The notes beneath the pieces were generated by a model. That model was not told the DNA's origin, searched no databases, and was given only the letters and a program-made list of their open reading frames with translations. 64,000 nucleotides of DNA from Enchytraeus crypticus (lineage: Eukaryota; Annelida; Clitellata; Enchytraeida; Enchytraeidae). The stretch covers positions 375,501 to 439,500 of the forward strand of contig CAJHZI010000514.1 of the NCBI GenBank assembly GCA_905160935.1, read 5' to 3'. How positions within the stretch are numbered: position 1 is the first letter of the stretch; every line of letters begins with the position of its first letter. Of this stretch, positions 11,613 through 25,100 are shown in pieces. Both the position numbers and the translations under genes were made by a program.

Positions 11613-12145
11613 AAGAAAATTCTAAAATTATTCGTGATCCCATGGGGTTCAGAACTTTTGGCTTCTTGTTCAGCAAAACAGCTACCAACCGGTACACCCT
11701 GAGGCGAAGATGTCGCAACAGCCATAGATACTGCCATCAAAAAACCATTAAGAATCAGCAGCAGGAAGCTAGGGAGACAATGAATTTTTGACGAGAGGGT
11801 TAACACTGAAATTTAGAATTTTAGCAAAGCAATGCATACAGGTTTACACTTTAATTAAAATTACTTCTCTATTTGCACTGAAGCGATTGAGATAATATCA
11901 AAGTACGACATCATCTTTCTATTTTATTCTCATTGTCACGCTGTCATCACTTCATTACACCGGACGCACAAAGCTAGATTCTTGTTTATTTGATACGAAA
12001 CACTCAAGTACAATCGGTGCTTAAAATAAAAGGTCGTATCTTTATATAGTTATCATTATCAAGTAAAGGGGTCAAGTTTCAGTCATATCAAAGCTATTTC
12101 TTGTTAATCAATATAAGAGAGAATCCACACAAGACTAGAGAGAGG

Positions 12146-12146
12146 G

Positions 12147-12181
<35 letters not shown>
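12146..12181 (+). repeat. (AG)n microsatellite
   Basis: A run of AG dinucleotides, with short imperfect gaga sequence before it. Confidence 0.95.
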
Positions 12182-12184
<3 letters not shown>

Positions 12185-12725
12185 GGAAAGCTTAAATTTA
12201 ATAATACTTAAATTTAATGACAAATTAACAAGCAATCAAGATCAAATAATTTTTAGAGTAGAATACATAATTATTAATTAGTCACAAGCTGCTCTTATAA
12301 GGTAATGGTGTATTAAAGTTGAATGTTCATTAACTTCGTACATGTATATGCAGTTTATATTTCCTGTGCTTTGGGTTCGGCTACACTTGGGCGCCTAATA
12401 TCACGTTGCGACCCAATGCTGGGCTTATCGACTTTGTATTGCTAACTTTGCGCCACAGTATCAATTGCATTTGATTTGCACTTCATGAACGATTTCTAGG
12501 TTAAATTAAGATTAATCGATTGGCCGACAATGAGTACGACAAAGAGCTTCATACAAAATCGTTATTCATGCACACAACATAAACCGTTATACAACGGCTT
12601 TCAATACGACAAGGCAGCTCTAATGCCAAGCCTCAGAACCATTTAACGATCCCATTAAACAGACGCCGAATTGTACTTTTCACAGACCACAACACAATAC
12701 CACTGATACAGCTGTCATCTGTTAC

Positions 12726-12731
12726 TTTATT
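12726..12731 (-). promoter_or_regulatory. Candidate WDR59 poly(A) signal
   Basis: TTTATT on the + strand is AATAAA on the minus strand, about 310 bases beyond the WDR59 stop codon. Nothing else suitable lies nearer. Confidence 0.4.
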
Positions 12732-13038
12732 TGTCCCGATTACTGAAGGGTAAGATCACCCAGTGGGTGACAACTGATTCCAATGTCAATTTTTTACTTA
12801 TATTAACTTCTACTTATATTAACTTCTACTTACGGCAACTACTTATATAAACTTTTTACTTATGCAAATTTTAACTTACATTAACTTTTTGCTTAGAACA
12901 ACAGTGATATATTCTGAAAGTATTTACAGTGTTATATGGGAGGTATATTCTGAAAGTATTTACAGTGTTATAGGGAGAAAGTGGCATGTGAGACAGTAGC
13001 AAAGTGAGAGCATATACAGTAAGACGATCAAGTCGGCG

Positions 13039-13166
13039 CTATGAGAATGCTACGTTGAGACAGTGGCATTGGCAGCCGGCAGGGCACTCATAGTGGTTGA
13101 TGAACCATTCTGCCATATGCTCCATATGTCCACCGTGACCGCATCGCAAACAGTAGCTAGATGTAC
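13039..13166 (-). CDS. WDR59: WDR59 last exon, C-terminal zinc-binding region
   Basis: Acceptor gtag ends at 13167 and stop is at 13041-13039. With the preceding exon's last G it reads GTSSYCLRCGHGGHMEHMAE, WFINHYECPAGCQCHCLNVA and FS. This is the RING-like zinc knuckle typical of WDR59 (CGHGGH, ECP.GC.CHC). The acceptor and first 16 exon bases form the first unit of the adjoining 31-bp array. Confidence 0.95.
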
Positions 13167-16100
13167 CTACAACATAGCAAACATTAGCTAGATGTACCTA
13201 CAACATCGCAAACAGTAGCTAGATGTACCTAAAACATCTCAAACAGTAGCTAGATGTACCTACAATATAGCAAACAGTAGCTAGATTTACATAAAACATC
13301 GCAAACAGTAGCTAGATGTACCTAAAACATAGCAAACAGTAGCTAGATGTACCTAAAACATCTCAAACAGTAGCTAGATGTACCTACAACATAGCAAACA
13401 GTAGCTAGATGTACCTACAACATAGCAAACAGTAGCTAGATGTACCTACAACATAGCAAACAGTAGCTAGATGTACCTAAAACATCGCAAACAGTAGCTA
13501 GATGTACCTACAACATCGCAAACAGTAGCTAGATGTACCTACAACATCGCAAAATATTGATATTAAAAACTATTAATATTGATATCAGAGTAAATAATAA
13601 AAAATATAAATGTTAATATTAATGAATGATTAATTTTATTATAGAAATATTAATATTAATATTGATATAAGAGTAATTTCAAAGATAATATAAATAACCA
13701 GATCAGAAAAGTCAGCATTCAAAGAGAGGTCTCAATCAAATTTAACGGAATTAACAAGACTCAATTTCTTAATTATTCTACTGACATGAGATCTTACAAA
13801 AGTTGTTCACACGTAAAATCGTTATTCGTAATTAATTTTTAATCTACAATTACACGCACATATAGGAATACAGTAAAAGACATTTAATCGTCTTCCTTGG
13901 CACACTAATGCTTTAACATCCGCTTCGTCATTCGAGGACGATATCAGGGACCCACCCGTCGCTGATGATGATACTCGGAGAAGATAAATTAATAAAAATT
14001 CATAAACTAGCTGCAATCAATTCCATCAGAGTTTGAGATGGGCCAGAGAGTCGTTTATTGTTAAAACATAGCCGCTCATATAAACAGGGCGTCCACCCCC
14101 CCCCCCCCCGGAGCAAAGAAGCGTACTTCCTAAGGCGTTCTTCTTCTTTTTTCACTTCCTCCTAATTTTAGAGCTCAGAAATTTTTACAATCCCCTCTGT
14201 TTTTCTGCAGCTTTCGCCATTGTTAACATCGCATAGACTCCCCTGCGAACAGTGCAAACTAACTTCAGTTTCGCTGCCTTTATAAAATAGCTAAACCCTC
14301 CAGAATGATCGCTCTTTACGTAGCATCGAATAGCAGAGCAATAGCTTGAATAGCAATATGCTAAAACAGTATGCTAATTCTCTCATAGTTAGATGTCTAA
14401 ATATTCAGCTTTCAGACACCGCAACTAGATCATACATCGCGATATTGAAAGGGCTACAGTAGTGAAATCAAGTTTCCATGAAATTTACTTTATACTTTTC
14501 GTCAAAAAATGGCCTATAATAACACATATTTTTCTGACATTACATACTCATTCAATATGAGCGTTTCCTTACAAAATTTCAGATTCTAATTACCTTAGTA
14601 ACAATTGCTGTTATTTTTTATACATTTTGGTCGTATGGTTAGTACATAACAATCACATGTGCTACTTGCTTAGTTTCTGTTTTTGTAGGTTTCGTTATTT
14701 CGTCCTTTTCCACGGTTATATTAATAGTAATTGTTGCCTTTAGATTTAACATTGAAAGTTCGAGGATAACCATTTTCATAGAAATCCTTGCTGAGCTAAA
14801 TAGTCTTGACATTTGAACTGCTAAGTGACAAAATTCCCTAACCTAGAGACCTATAATAATTTAAAAATGGTAGCACTACAGCTCCATGCCAGTCCAAATA
14901 CACCAAAGATGATAACAGTATTTCAACTTCTTTCAAAGACACGTTTGGGACAACAGCCAAGTGTCCTTAGCATTTGGTATGATTGAAATCTCATGCCCGC
15001 CTAGTTACTGATATATTTTTGAGACAAGAAACGGATGTTAAACTAGGCTTTAAACATTTTAGCCCTTTGACTCAAGAATGTGAAATATTGCTGGACGGTT
15101 TGCAGACCTTTAACGGGAGTACGACAGAGAGCACAGAGCAGAGGGAGCCACTTCTTGTGGGCGGAGCAACACTCTGTCGATACATCGACCAGCTGGTTTC
15201 TCTCCGGGCAGGCCACTAGCAGCTCTGAAATATTGTACAAATAAGCCTTACCATGAAGATTAATCATATATTGCTGCAATGTTGAGCTGCCAATACCAAA
15301 AGCATATGACTAACAATGGAAAAGAGTCAAGGAATGGAATGTCAAGACACATGGAATCAGTAAAGCAGTCTCAAAGACCAGTTACCGGTCACGACAGTGG
15401 CAATAGAAATGTTTATTAAAAATATAAATAGCAATAAATATAATACTTATCTATAAGATATGAGTAGACGTCGTAAATGTAAAATGATAAATTCCTAAAT
15501 AATCAGTTAACCAAAAAATTAATGAGGCCAAAATATACGTCGGCGCTTAAAATGACTCCTTGTGATCCAATGCCAGTGATCCACATTAACAAACTGTACA
15601 TGTGTACATGTACGTGTAGGTTTATCAAATGCTCGTCTGAGCAAAATATTTAGATTTAGCGATAGCGGAAATTCTGGTATGTCAACACATATGGCCTAAT
15701 ATGAATCTCATGTATAATTACCGAGCGCATTCTACATTGTACATGTACAGTTAATATAAACATAAAGATATGGAATATACCACTTTATATATTATAGTGA
15801 TCAAACTAAATTTGTTTATAGTTAGGAACAAAATATTTAACAAAATTAATAAAATATAATACTTGAATTCATACAAGATCGGATTATTTATAATGTTTCA
15901 ACTGTTAACTTTCTGAATTCAAATGCACTTGGAGGCGAAAGGCAAACGACTACAACAGGAATAACAGAAAGACTAACATAAATCTCACAGTGCTGCCTAA
16001 ATCGATCTACATCACATAAATCACTGAGATTTCGCTTCCAACCTTCCAATTGCCATATTTCAAGTTATTTGCATCTAACGAATGTAATTAGAGTTATATG

Positions 16101-19100
16101 TAGGTTCGTTTTCCAACTTTAATAAACTACTCTAAAACAGCTTCAACTGCCTAAATGCTGATTTGTATGCACTTAAACGAGTGGCAAAAGACCACAATCG
16201 ATACAGCAGCTAGCCGGATTCACCAGATTACGTACTGATATCGGAAGAATGGTTGAGAGAGGGAGATGAGACAGCCTTGAGGATCTCTGCTCGGTCGTTC
16301 AGCAGGCCCCAGCGATACAGCACGCTAGCATAGGACTCGATATACTGGTCGTACGTGGTCGTACTGGTCGAGTCCAATAGGCTAGAGGTTCAAAACATAC
16401 AAATAAATCAAGTTCACTTCGATTTTCTATTTTTCTTAGAAGATCTCGCTAGGAAAGTCTTCAAACTCCTTAAAATGTAATATACGTCAATATTAGACGG
16501 AACAAGATGGCAAATCTACATTAGCGGAAATTAATGTGAAGAGTTAGAAATGATTAATTATAAGGTTTCGAATAAATTATTAATTAACCAAATGTGAAAA
16601 ATTAGTAAACAATTACTAATTACGGGCTAAAGACGCGCCTAAGCCACAGAGAAGAATGAAAGTTTGCAAGTTGTAGTCTCATTTTGCACCTAGCATGTTA
16701 GCCTAGTATCTAGTAGAACGCAATGAATTGGATCAGCAAATGAAACTTAGCGGTCAGATGGAGTGGCTATCAAAGGAAACACAATAATTAATTAGAGCAC
16801 ACATAACTGGATATGCCATTTTCAACATCACTACTAAGTAGTTATCAATTACTAATAGACAAAACACTTTAGTAGCTCTGTGTGTAAACCTGCAGGTTAC
16901 CTTATAAAAATAAACTGACCATCCCGATGAATTGAACTCTCGTGGGTTCGACTTCCGCACGAGTTCACGGACAACAGAGACTAAATTGCCTATTAAAGCA
17001 TCCAGCATTAAACGAGAATTACATCATGGATGATCCCATCACTACAATGTGAGTTTAGGTTACTGGCTGGAGCCAGTGACGATGTCGGTAAGATACTCGA
17101 CCGTGGATCAGTATGTGCGGGGTTCAAATCCTGGGCTCGTCCGTCACTGATATTGCTTTCGAGTGAGGAAACTGACGTTAACATTAGCTTTACCAGCTTT
17201 TACTGAGACATACTTGAAGAAGCTGCTGCCTAGCTGCACAACAGGGTTCTCTGCCTCTCCCGTGGCGGTCACGAGAGCCTCGTGCATCTCCTCGAATGAA
17301 GACTGCGACCAGCTGTTCGACCTCTTCACCTTAGACACCACTACAAATCATTTCATGTCATCGTTTCATAAATCATGTATTATATGATTTATGAATTTAA
17401 AAAAGGATTACTTATCATATTATAATATTATATTATAATATTATCATATTGGAGCACATGCTGTATGTCATGAGTGAAAGTATACGAACAAAAAAAATCA
17501 TTTACAATTTTATTTCATACGACAATTTAACATAATCATTAGTTATTTTAGAATATTATTTAATTTTATTATTTCTCTCGATCGTTTAACACGAACATTT
17601 GTCAGAATTGTCGTTATTAATAGTTTAAAATTAAAACATTCATACTTTGCTCATACTTTACTCAAACTTTATTCTTACTTTTTCCATTTACAAACTCGTT
17701 TCAGATATCGAACTAGTTTAATATAATAATTTCAAAAGATAAAGTTATATAATACGTATCATATTTCTCATATTTCGTTTATACATGCAGTTGTTTCCCT
17801 GAAAAATAGCTGCTTCATACATACATGTAGCCTACAGGCAATTTATACTATATATCAGAGCAATATTATGATTCGGTATAACTCATATACTGCCGAAGAA
17901 GTGATATGTTGATTCAGTTTCAAATGACTATTACAGTACAAGTAATTTCTTTTAAAGACCTAATGCAATAAAATATTATATCAATTTGCTACACCAAAAA
18001 CCCCACTGAAGTTGCAGATGTTTCAGAAAAGATGACAGTTAGGAGTTTTGCAGCTATTAGCAGATTTGAAATAACTCTGACTAACAGTGAAAGTCTACAG
18101 GGGTTCCTTAAGTTTAGTGAAGACATTTTTCACTATTCACGGCAGAATAAATTTCAACATCAGATGGATTAATTAGAGAAAGAGTGAGAGGCTAAGAAAC
18201 CGTCAAAGGATTAACTTCCGGAGGCGGCCCTAGAGAGGGCCGTAGAATGTTGGATTATCTAACAGAAAATCTCTCATGAGGTGGAGCAGTGATAGATAAG
18301 CAAAGTATGACTGGAATTCTTTACACACTTTGTAAATTTAGTGAAAGGGATATATTTAAAGACCTTTTAATTCATTACATTTCACTGGCAAAGAGAGCCG
18401 GCCTTCTCAAAATCGTGTTAAGTAGATACGACAAGAAACCAGAAATGACATATCACAGAAAACTATAACAAATAATTTCTAACGTCGCCTTTTAAGCAAA
18501 AGTTACTGTTTGTTAGTAGTACATGCAGAAATATCGCCGACTATAAAACAAGTTACTTACCCATTAAATTATTTAATTTATTTAAGCTATAAGCAAGCAG
18601 CTCATGCAAAACTAATCACTCTTAAGCACTGCGATGAGACCCAAAGCACAAGCTTCAACTGAATATTGACAATCATCTCTAAGCTCATAAAACTAACAAG
18701 TATAATTTAACAAAAGAATATATCTAACAATAACATATTAGCATCTATTAAAGAGAAATACACGTTAGACTACTGCAAAAGAGAAGAAGGCATCGACTGA
18801 GAACGAGTAGTATAATAATAACTATTGTGAACTGTATTCATCATCCTACTGCATTGCCTCTCACACTGTCAGAGAAGGACTCTCATCTATCTCATCAAAG
18901 TGGATTAAATCAAACTTCTTTATTATAAGAATTGTAACCAAAACAATTGAAAATATTTCCCGTTCCACAACCTAGTCAAGTCTTGCCTCGGATTATTTTG
19001 AACTTTCACTATTTTTTATCTCGTTTTCTCTTGTAGTTTTTGTATACTCAGTCGTCATTGTGATCTGACCTTGGCGTCTGATGATGCAGAGTCTGCTCGA

Positions 19101-22100
19101 GACGTCCCTGACATTGCCTTATGGCGAGGAACAGGATGCTAATTTCTTGTTGATTGATTGATTAATAGAAGTAAAACAGAAAATTGTAAGCCACAAAGAA
19201 AGCAGAGTACTAACAGCAACCATCGCTATACAATTCTACAGTTTTGCTACAGCTTCATATGTTACACAAAACATTAAATCTAAGCGATTTTTAAAGTCTT
19301 CAGCATATCACAAATGAAAATTAAATTAAACTGGAAATATTCAACTTCTAACAGAATTGATTTGAGTCATATAGCAAATGTAATTCATTAGATATTTTAA
19401 ATCTAAACTTTATTAAACTTTAATGCAAATTTCTATTAAATACAACCATAGGCTACATTACATTGGTTATTGAAAGGAAAAGAAGTTCATAGGTAGGCCA
19501 ACAATCAGAAAGTTGTACTGCAGTAATTGCATTACAACTAAATTAATTAATTAACTAAGTTATATATTAGGAACTAAGTTACTTATACAAAACTGAGATT
19601 TAATCATAATATAATAGGAGTTCAAATCATTCGAATACACTCAAAACTACTCCCCAGCGAGTGATGAGCAACTACGTAAGCGGGATAGATTGAATAAAGT
19701 ACTAACTGCAGTGCTAACTACAAGCATACAATAGTTAAACTTAGGTACGGAGTATAATGTATTATGTCTACGATTACTTTAAATTTAGTGATTTGAGCGG
19801 ATAAATCGGTGAAGCAAAAGATATGTTTTAAGAAACCACAGTGTGCCGCAAATGCTTAAATACCTAATCCAAAACAATCTATTCTGGTGTTTAGACCTCA
19901 AGTTAAAGATAATCACTACACAAAACCTGACCACATAGTTATTAGAACACTGTATTTAAACCACTTTACAAAACATACGGGAAATAGAAAATTATCTAAT
20001 TAGCTTCGCCGATAGATTACTGTTAGTCAACTACTAAACTTATATGAAATTTTAATGCAGATTTTAGTTCGTGAAATTAAATTTGAATTGCAGATTTTAT
20101 TTTCACGAAAGACACATTGATTTCATACAACATGCAAAGAACGAAATGAAAATTGGACATACAGTCCCAAAGGCTCTGGTGTATGCCCATCAAGGTTATA
20201 GTTATTTTAAGATCAGATTATTGTGATCTATAAATATCAAGAAGGGCGACTGGTAATGTCTACTGTTGAAAAAAGTTTAAGTTCAACTAAAGTGCTCTGA
20301 AACTATGTTACATAGATTAAAAGTTTAAATAGCTACAAAGACTTATCTGTAACTTACTGTTAAAATAAATCTAAGAACAAAAAAAACTATTAGTTCACTA
20401 TCTTATTAGAAAATCCGACCAAATTAATGAAAGCGATTAAAACATACAAACAAACTCATAGGCAAACTGCCGCAAAACACACACATACATAACGAACCAA
20501 CAATAGGCAGGCAAGTTATGAAAAAACATATCGGCACTAACAATCTAGTAAACAATCGCATTACGCAATCTAAGACTCACACACAACACATCAAATTACA
20601 CGTTCAAAACTCCTTTATTACGTCACACATAAATTTGAGAAACTAACACTTACAAAAACAGAAACAGAACAACAGCAACTGAAATTCTACTTAGCAAAAA
20701 CGAACAGTCTAATGAACTACTACTAGCCATACACTTACGATATGTCCAGTCTTTTACAGAAGTATCCGTAGGATGAATTGTGTGATACATACGCGTATTA
20801 TACTGCACGCAAAGTAAAACCTCTTGTTACGTACAATATTTACAATATCAAGTCAGAAGTTAGAAATTTAAAATGAATTTGGGATTCATATTCTGCCTAC
20901 CCAAAACTTCAGTCTTGGAGCAAGCATGCGTCAAATCCTGATGTGAAGAAGAAGAATATTTCTGGCTAGCGTCGAAACTGCAAGACGATCGCATTCCCTG
21001 AAAATTTGTCATAAGACACTGATATATAGTCAATGCTTCGTTTTCTCCATACCGGCTGATGACACGCTTGTCGGATAAACAATAGGCTAAAGGTTCGACA
21101 CATTTTCTTATCATTTGCGATACTAGTATGGGATATGGAAACAGGCATTAACCATAGCCTTATAGTTTTATAACGAAGTTGTAAGAATAGACACGCTTGC
21201 TCTTTGAATTTAAAATCGGCAACTCCTAGAATATTAAAGGATGTTAAGTGTTGTCAAGAGAACAGTAGCTTAGTTATATAGCAATTACACTTAATTGAAC
21301 TGACGTTAACTGTATTGTGGTGACGATAAAGAACTGTTACTGAGTTAGGTTTGGCTATATGTTTTATAGATTAGGTACTAAAGCTAATGTTAACGTAAGT
21401 TTCCTCACTCGAAAGCGATGTCAGTGACGGGAGAGCTCAAATTAGGTAATACACTATCAGCACTTGCTACCTTGCGAAGCTAAACCCGCAAATAGAGCCC
21501 TGACCTTTCAGCGAACAAACACTAGATCTATACCGTTAGATCCTTTATCATTATATCATATTCATTATTTTATATAAGTAAAAGTAATACTAGCAAAGAC
21601 TTTGCCACAAAATAGTAAACATAACGCGTAATATATTATATGAAACATTTTTACTTTTAGAATATTATTCACTAAAATACGTTTCAGATCGATTATGTAG
21701 TATTATAACAAACACCTCGATACATTTAGCTTGAAAAAAATACTAAAGTTGTATACTGATATAGTGTCGTCTTACTCAATGTCAGACGTCTATACGATAC
21801 CTTACAATCTTCACAATATTCCAAAGACAATTCAAAGTTGTTTCTTGGTCTCAAGGCAATGTGCCAGACATGTAATACAAAATGGCCCATGCATGATGAC
21901 TACACGCGTCCAGTTAAACGACACTAATATGGTAAAGAATAATACATACACATGTATCTTAAATATCATGCGGCATCTCCGTCATAACGCACTTTACAGT
22001 CTCTCAACATGTCCTTCAATTCAACATTGTCCTTCAATTCGCTAACGTTTTCGTCCGCGCAGATGTATCCATCAATTTCACTAATACGCTTTGTGCACAA

Positions 22101-25100
22101 GACCTATACAAGTAATTATGAGACTTCGTCGCTAGTATGTACGCAATTTATAGACACACGATGCTGACTACCGAGAGAAAGGTAACTATGCTAGAACTAG
22201 TAAATAAGTAGAAACAGATAAAAAGGAAAACTATGTACGATAGAAGCCCTGCAGTACGCCTTCAGTTAATAAAATGCAATCACTATAACACGTTACAATT
22301 TAACTTCGTTGAAAAACGTGGTGAACAGAACCTATGAAAGCGTAGATCATCATAGATACAGAGATGAATAGCAAAAAGTGATACAATGATTAATGGCTGA
22401 TAACTATAGAAACAGAGATGAGCAGTACACAATGATTAATGGCTGATCACCATAGAAACAGAGACGAGCAGTACACAATGATTAATGACTGATCACCATA
22501 GAAACAGAGACGAGCAGTACACAATGATTAATGGCTGATCACCATAGATACAGAGATGACCAGTACACAATGATTAATGACTGATCACCATAGATATAGA
22601 GATGAGCAGTACACAATGATTAATGGCTGATCACCATAGATACAGAGATGAGCAGTACTCAATGATTAATGACTGATCACCATAGAAACAGAGACGAGCA
22701 GTACACAATGATTAAGACGAGCAGTACACAATGATTAATGGCTGATCATCATAGATACAGAGATGACCAGTACACAATGATTAATGACTGATCACCATAG
22801 ATACAGAGATGAGCAGTACACAATGATTAATGGCTGATCACCATAGATACAGAGATGAGCAGTACACAATGATTAATGACTGATCACCATAGAAACAGAG
22901 ACGAGCAGTACACAATGATTAATGGCTGATCATCATAGATACAGAGATTAATGATTAATGCTGATCACCATAGATACAGAGATGAGCAGTACACAATGAT
23001 TAATGGCTGATCACCATAGAATACAGAGATGAGCAGTACACAATGATTAATGGCTGATCACCATAGAAACAGAGATGAGCAGTACACAATGATTAATGGC
23101 TGATCATCATAGATACAGAGATGACCAGTACACAATGATTAATGACTGATCACCATAGATACAGAGATGAGCAGTACACAATGATTAATGGCTGATCACC
23201 ATAGATACAGAGATGAGCAGTACACAATGATTAATGGCTGATCACCATAGAAACAGAGATGAGCAGTACACAATGATTAATGGCTGATCACCATAGAACA
23301 GAGATGAGCAGTACACAATGATTAATGGCTGATCACCATAGAAACAGAGATGAACAGTACACAATGATTAATGGCTGATCACCATACAGATGAGCAGCAC
23401 ACAATGAATATTGACTAATCACCATAGACACAGATATGAGCAGCACACAGTGATTAATGGCTGATCACCACAGATACATTTTAATTCTTAAAAACAATTT
23501 ACTGTATGTAGTACTTTAAAGATTTTATAGCTCACACGGAGCCAATTGGTTAGTGGATGCATAGTCTCTGAACTTTGTTGTAAGCACATCCCACTGATAG
23601 CGCCGTGTCTCATTGGATGTACGTTGTACCCTCTCAGGAGGCTTGTATTTTTCTACCACAGTTTGAAACTTTCTAGCTAATAGCTAACCCTAAACCTAAC
23701 CCATAAACTAAACCTAGCCTTAAACCTAAAACGCGACGCGAGTGGTAAACGAACCTAGGACTCAAGATGTAAAGCCTGATATCTTAGCCACTGGACTACT
23801 GTAGCTCTCGATCAATTATGGTTTAATAGAACGATTTAATGCATAGCGCATGAAATCTGTCTATACATAATACATGAAAACGTATTATGTTCTAGTCATT
23901 CAGAAATCTCTAAATAAACTTCTGTGGTAGAATACAGATTCACGCTATCGTGATGGATTTTCAAATGAGCAATTGCTTTTAACATCCTTTAACAATATTA
24001 AAATCGCACTTATAGTCCTCCCACGCTTAATTTATTTAATTATAATTACAAATCATCGTCATCATCATCCTCCCTTAAATCCCAGTATAACCAGGGTCAA
24101 TATAAATTTGCTTAATAATTGACTGTAAATAGATTTATAATAAATAAATTCAATAATTCATTACAAGTAATTTTTGTTAAAATATTCAATATTAATAAAT
24201 TTAGTATTGATAAAGTAAATACTTCACTAGTCATACGTTAGATTCACTATACAGGTAGAATAGTCCAACTATGAGCAAGCTGGTCGATAATCGAAAGGCC
24301 ATCTAATCGAATCTAAACCGGGTGACCTATGACAGTATCTCTTGTGATAAAGACCAGACATCAGATTTTTACATGAACAATATAAAATATTTATACGATC
24401 ATAAAGCGGTTTACTTGTCGCAACACTAGCAGCATTCGATTGGTCTATTCTCAAGTTTCTCATTTTCCCAATCCAATGAGAAATAAATTAAATTAAAGCC
24501 AAATTATGAAATAAATTAGAATATAGACAACAGACTCGTTCTATACGGCACGAATATAAAACAGCATAGAGTAACAGGTAATACAAGTGGCAGATAACAG
24601 ATTATAACTTAGAGCGTAAAAGGTCTATTTTATTTATCTATGGATTCAAGGACTCAATTGAAGGCTTAGATGGAGGATAGTCAATCAATCACTAAAGAGA
24701 CTTAACTAAAATACAAAATTCGCAACGTAACAACAATTAGAGTGCTACTGTTATCAATGAGAACATCGAGCACTACTGAAACAAATCCTATCCGGCGAGT
24801 AAAACGAACAATGATTCAATTAGCTAACAAATAATCCGAACAGTCTGTTGTAAATTATGGATACGGGCGAATCAATTAGTACACTACAATTGCATTGAAA
24901 TCTTCAAATAGCAGGAATAAAAATAATCAACACTTAGCGCTAGTATCTACTGGTAGATGATCGACTTATTCAGTGTATAAAATATTCAGCTAAGTTTAAC
25001 TTATTCGATATTATCACAAGGGAATTGAATATCACGAGGTTTGGAGAGATACCAGGACTAAACAACTGACCAGACTGCAACATTATGGACGCACCTGCAC

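Larger units (their letters stand above)
8106..12725. other. Intergenic region between convergent PDE4 and WDR59
   Basis: About 4.6 kb of AT-rich DNA. Holds LINE 3' ends (8405-8483, 11325-11612), a SINE A copy (9118-9238), a SINE B copy (10998-11230) and an AG microsatellite (12146-12181). I find no coding exon or RNA gene. Confidence 0.7.
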
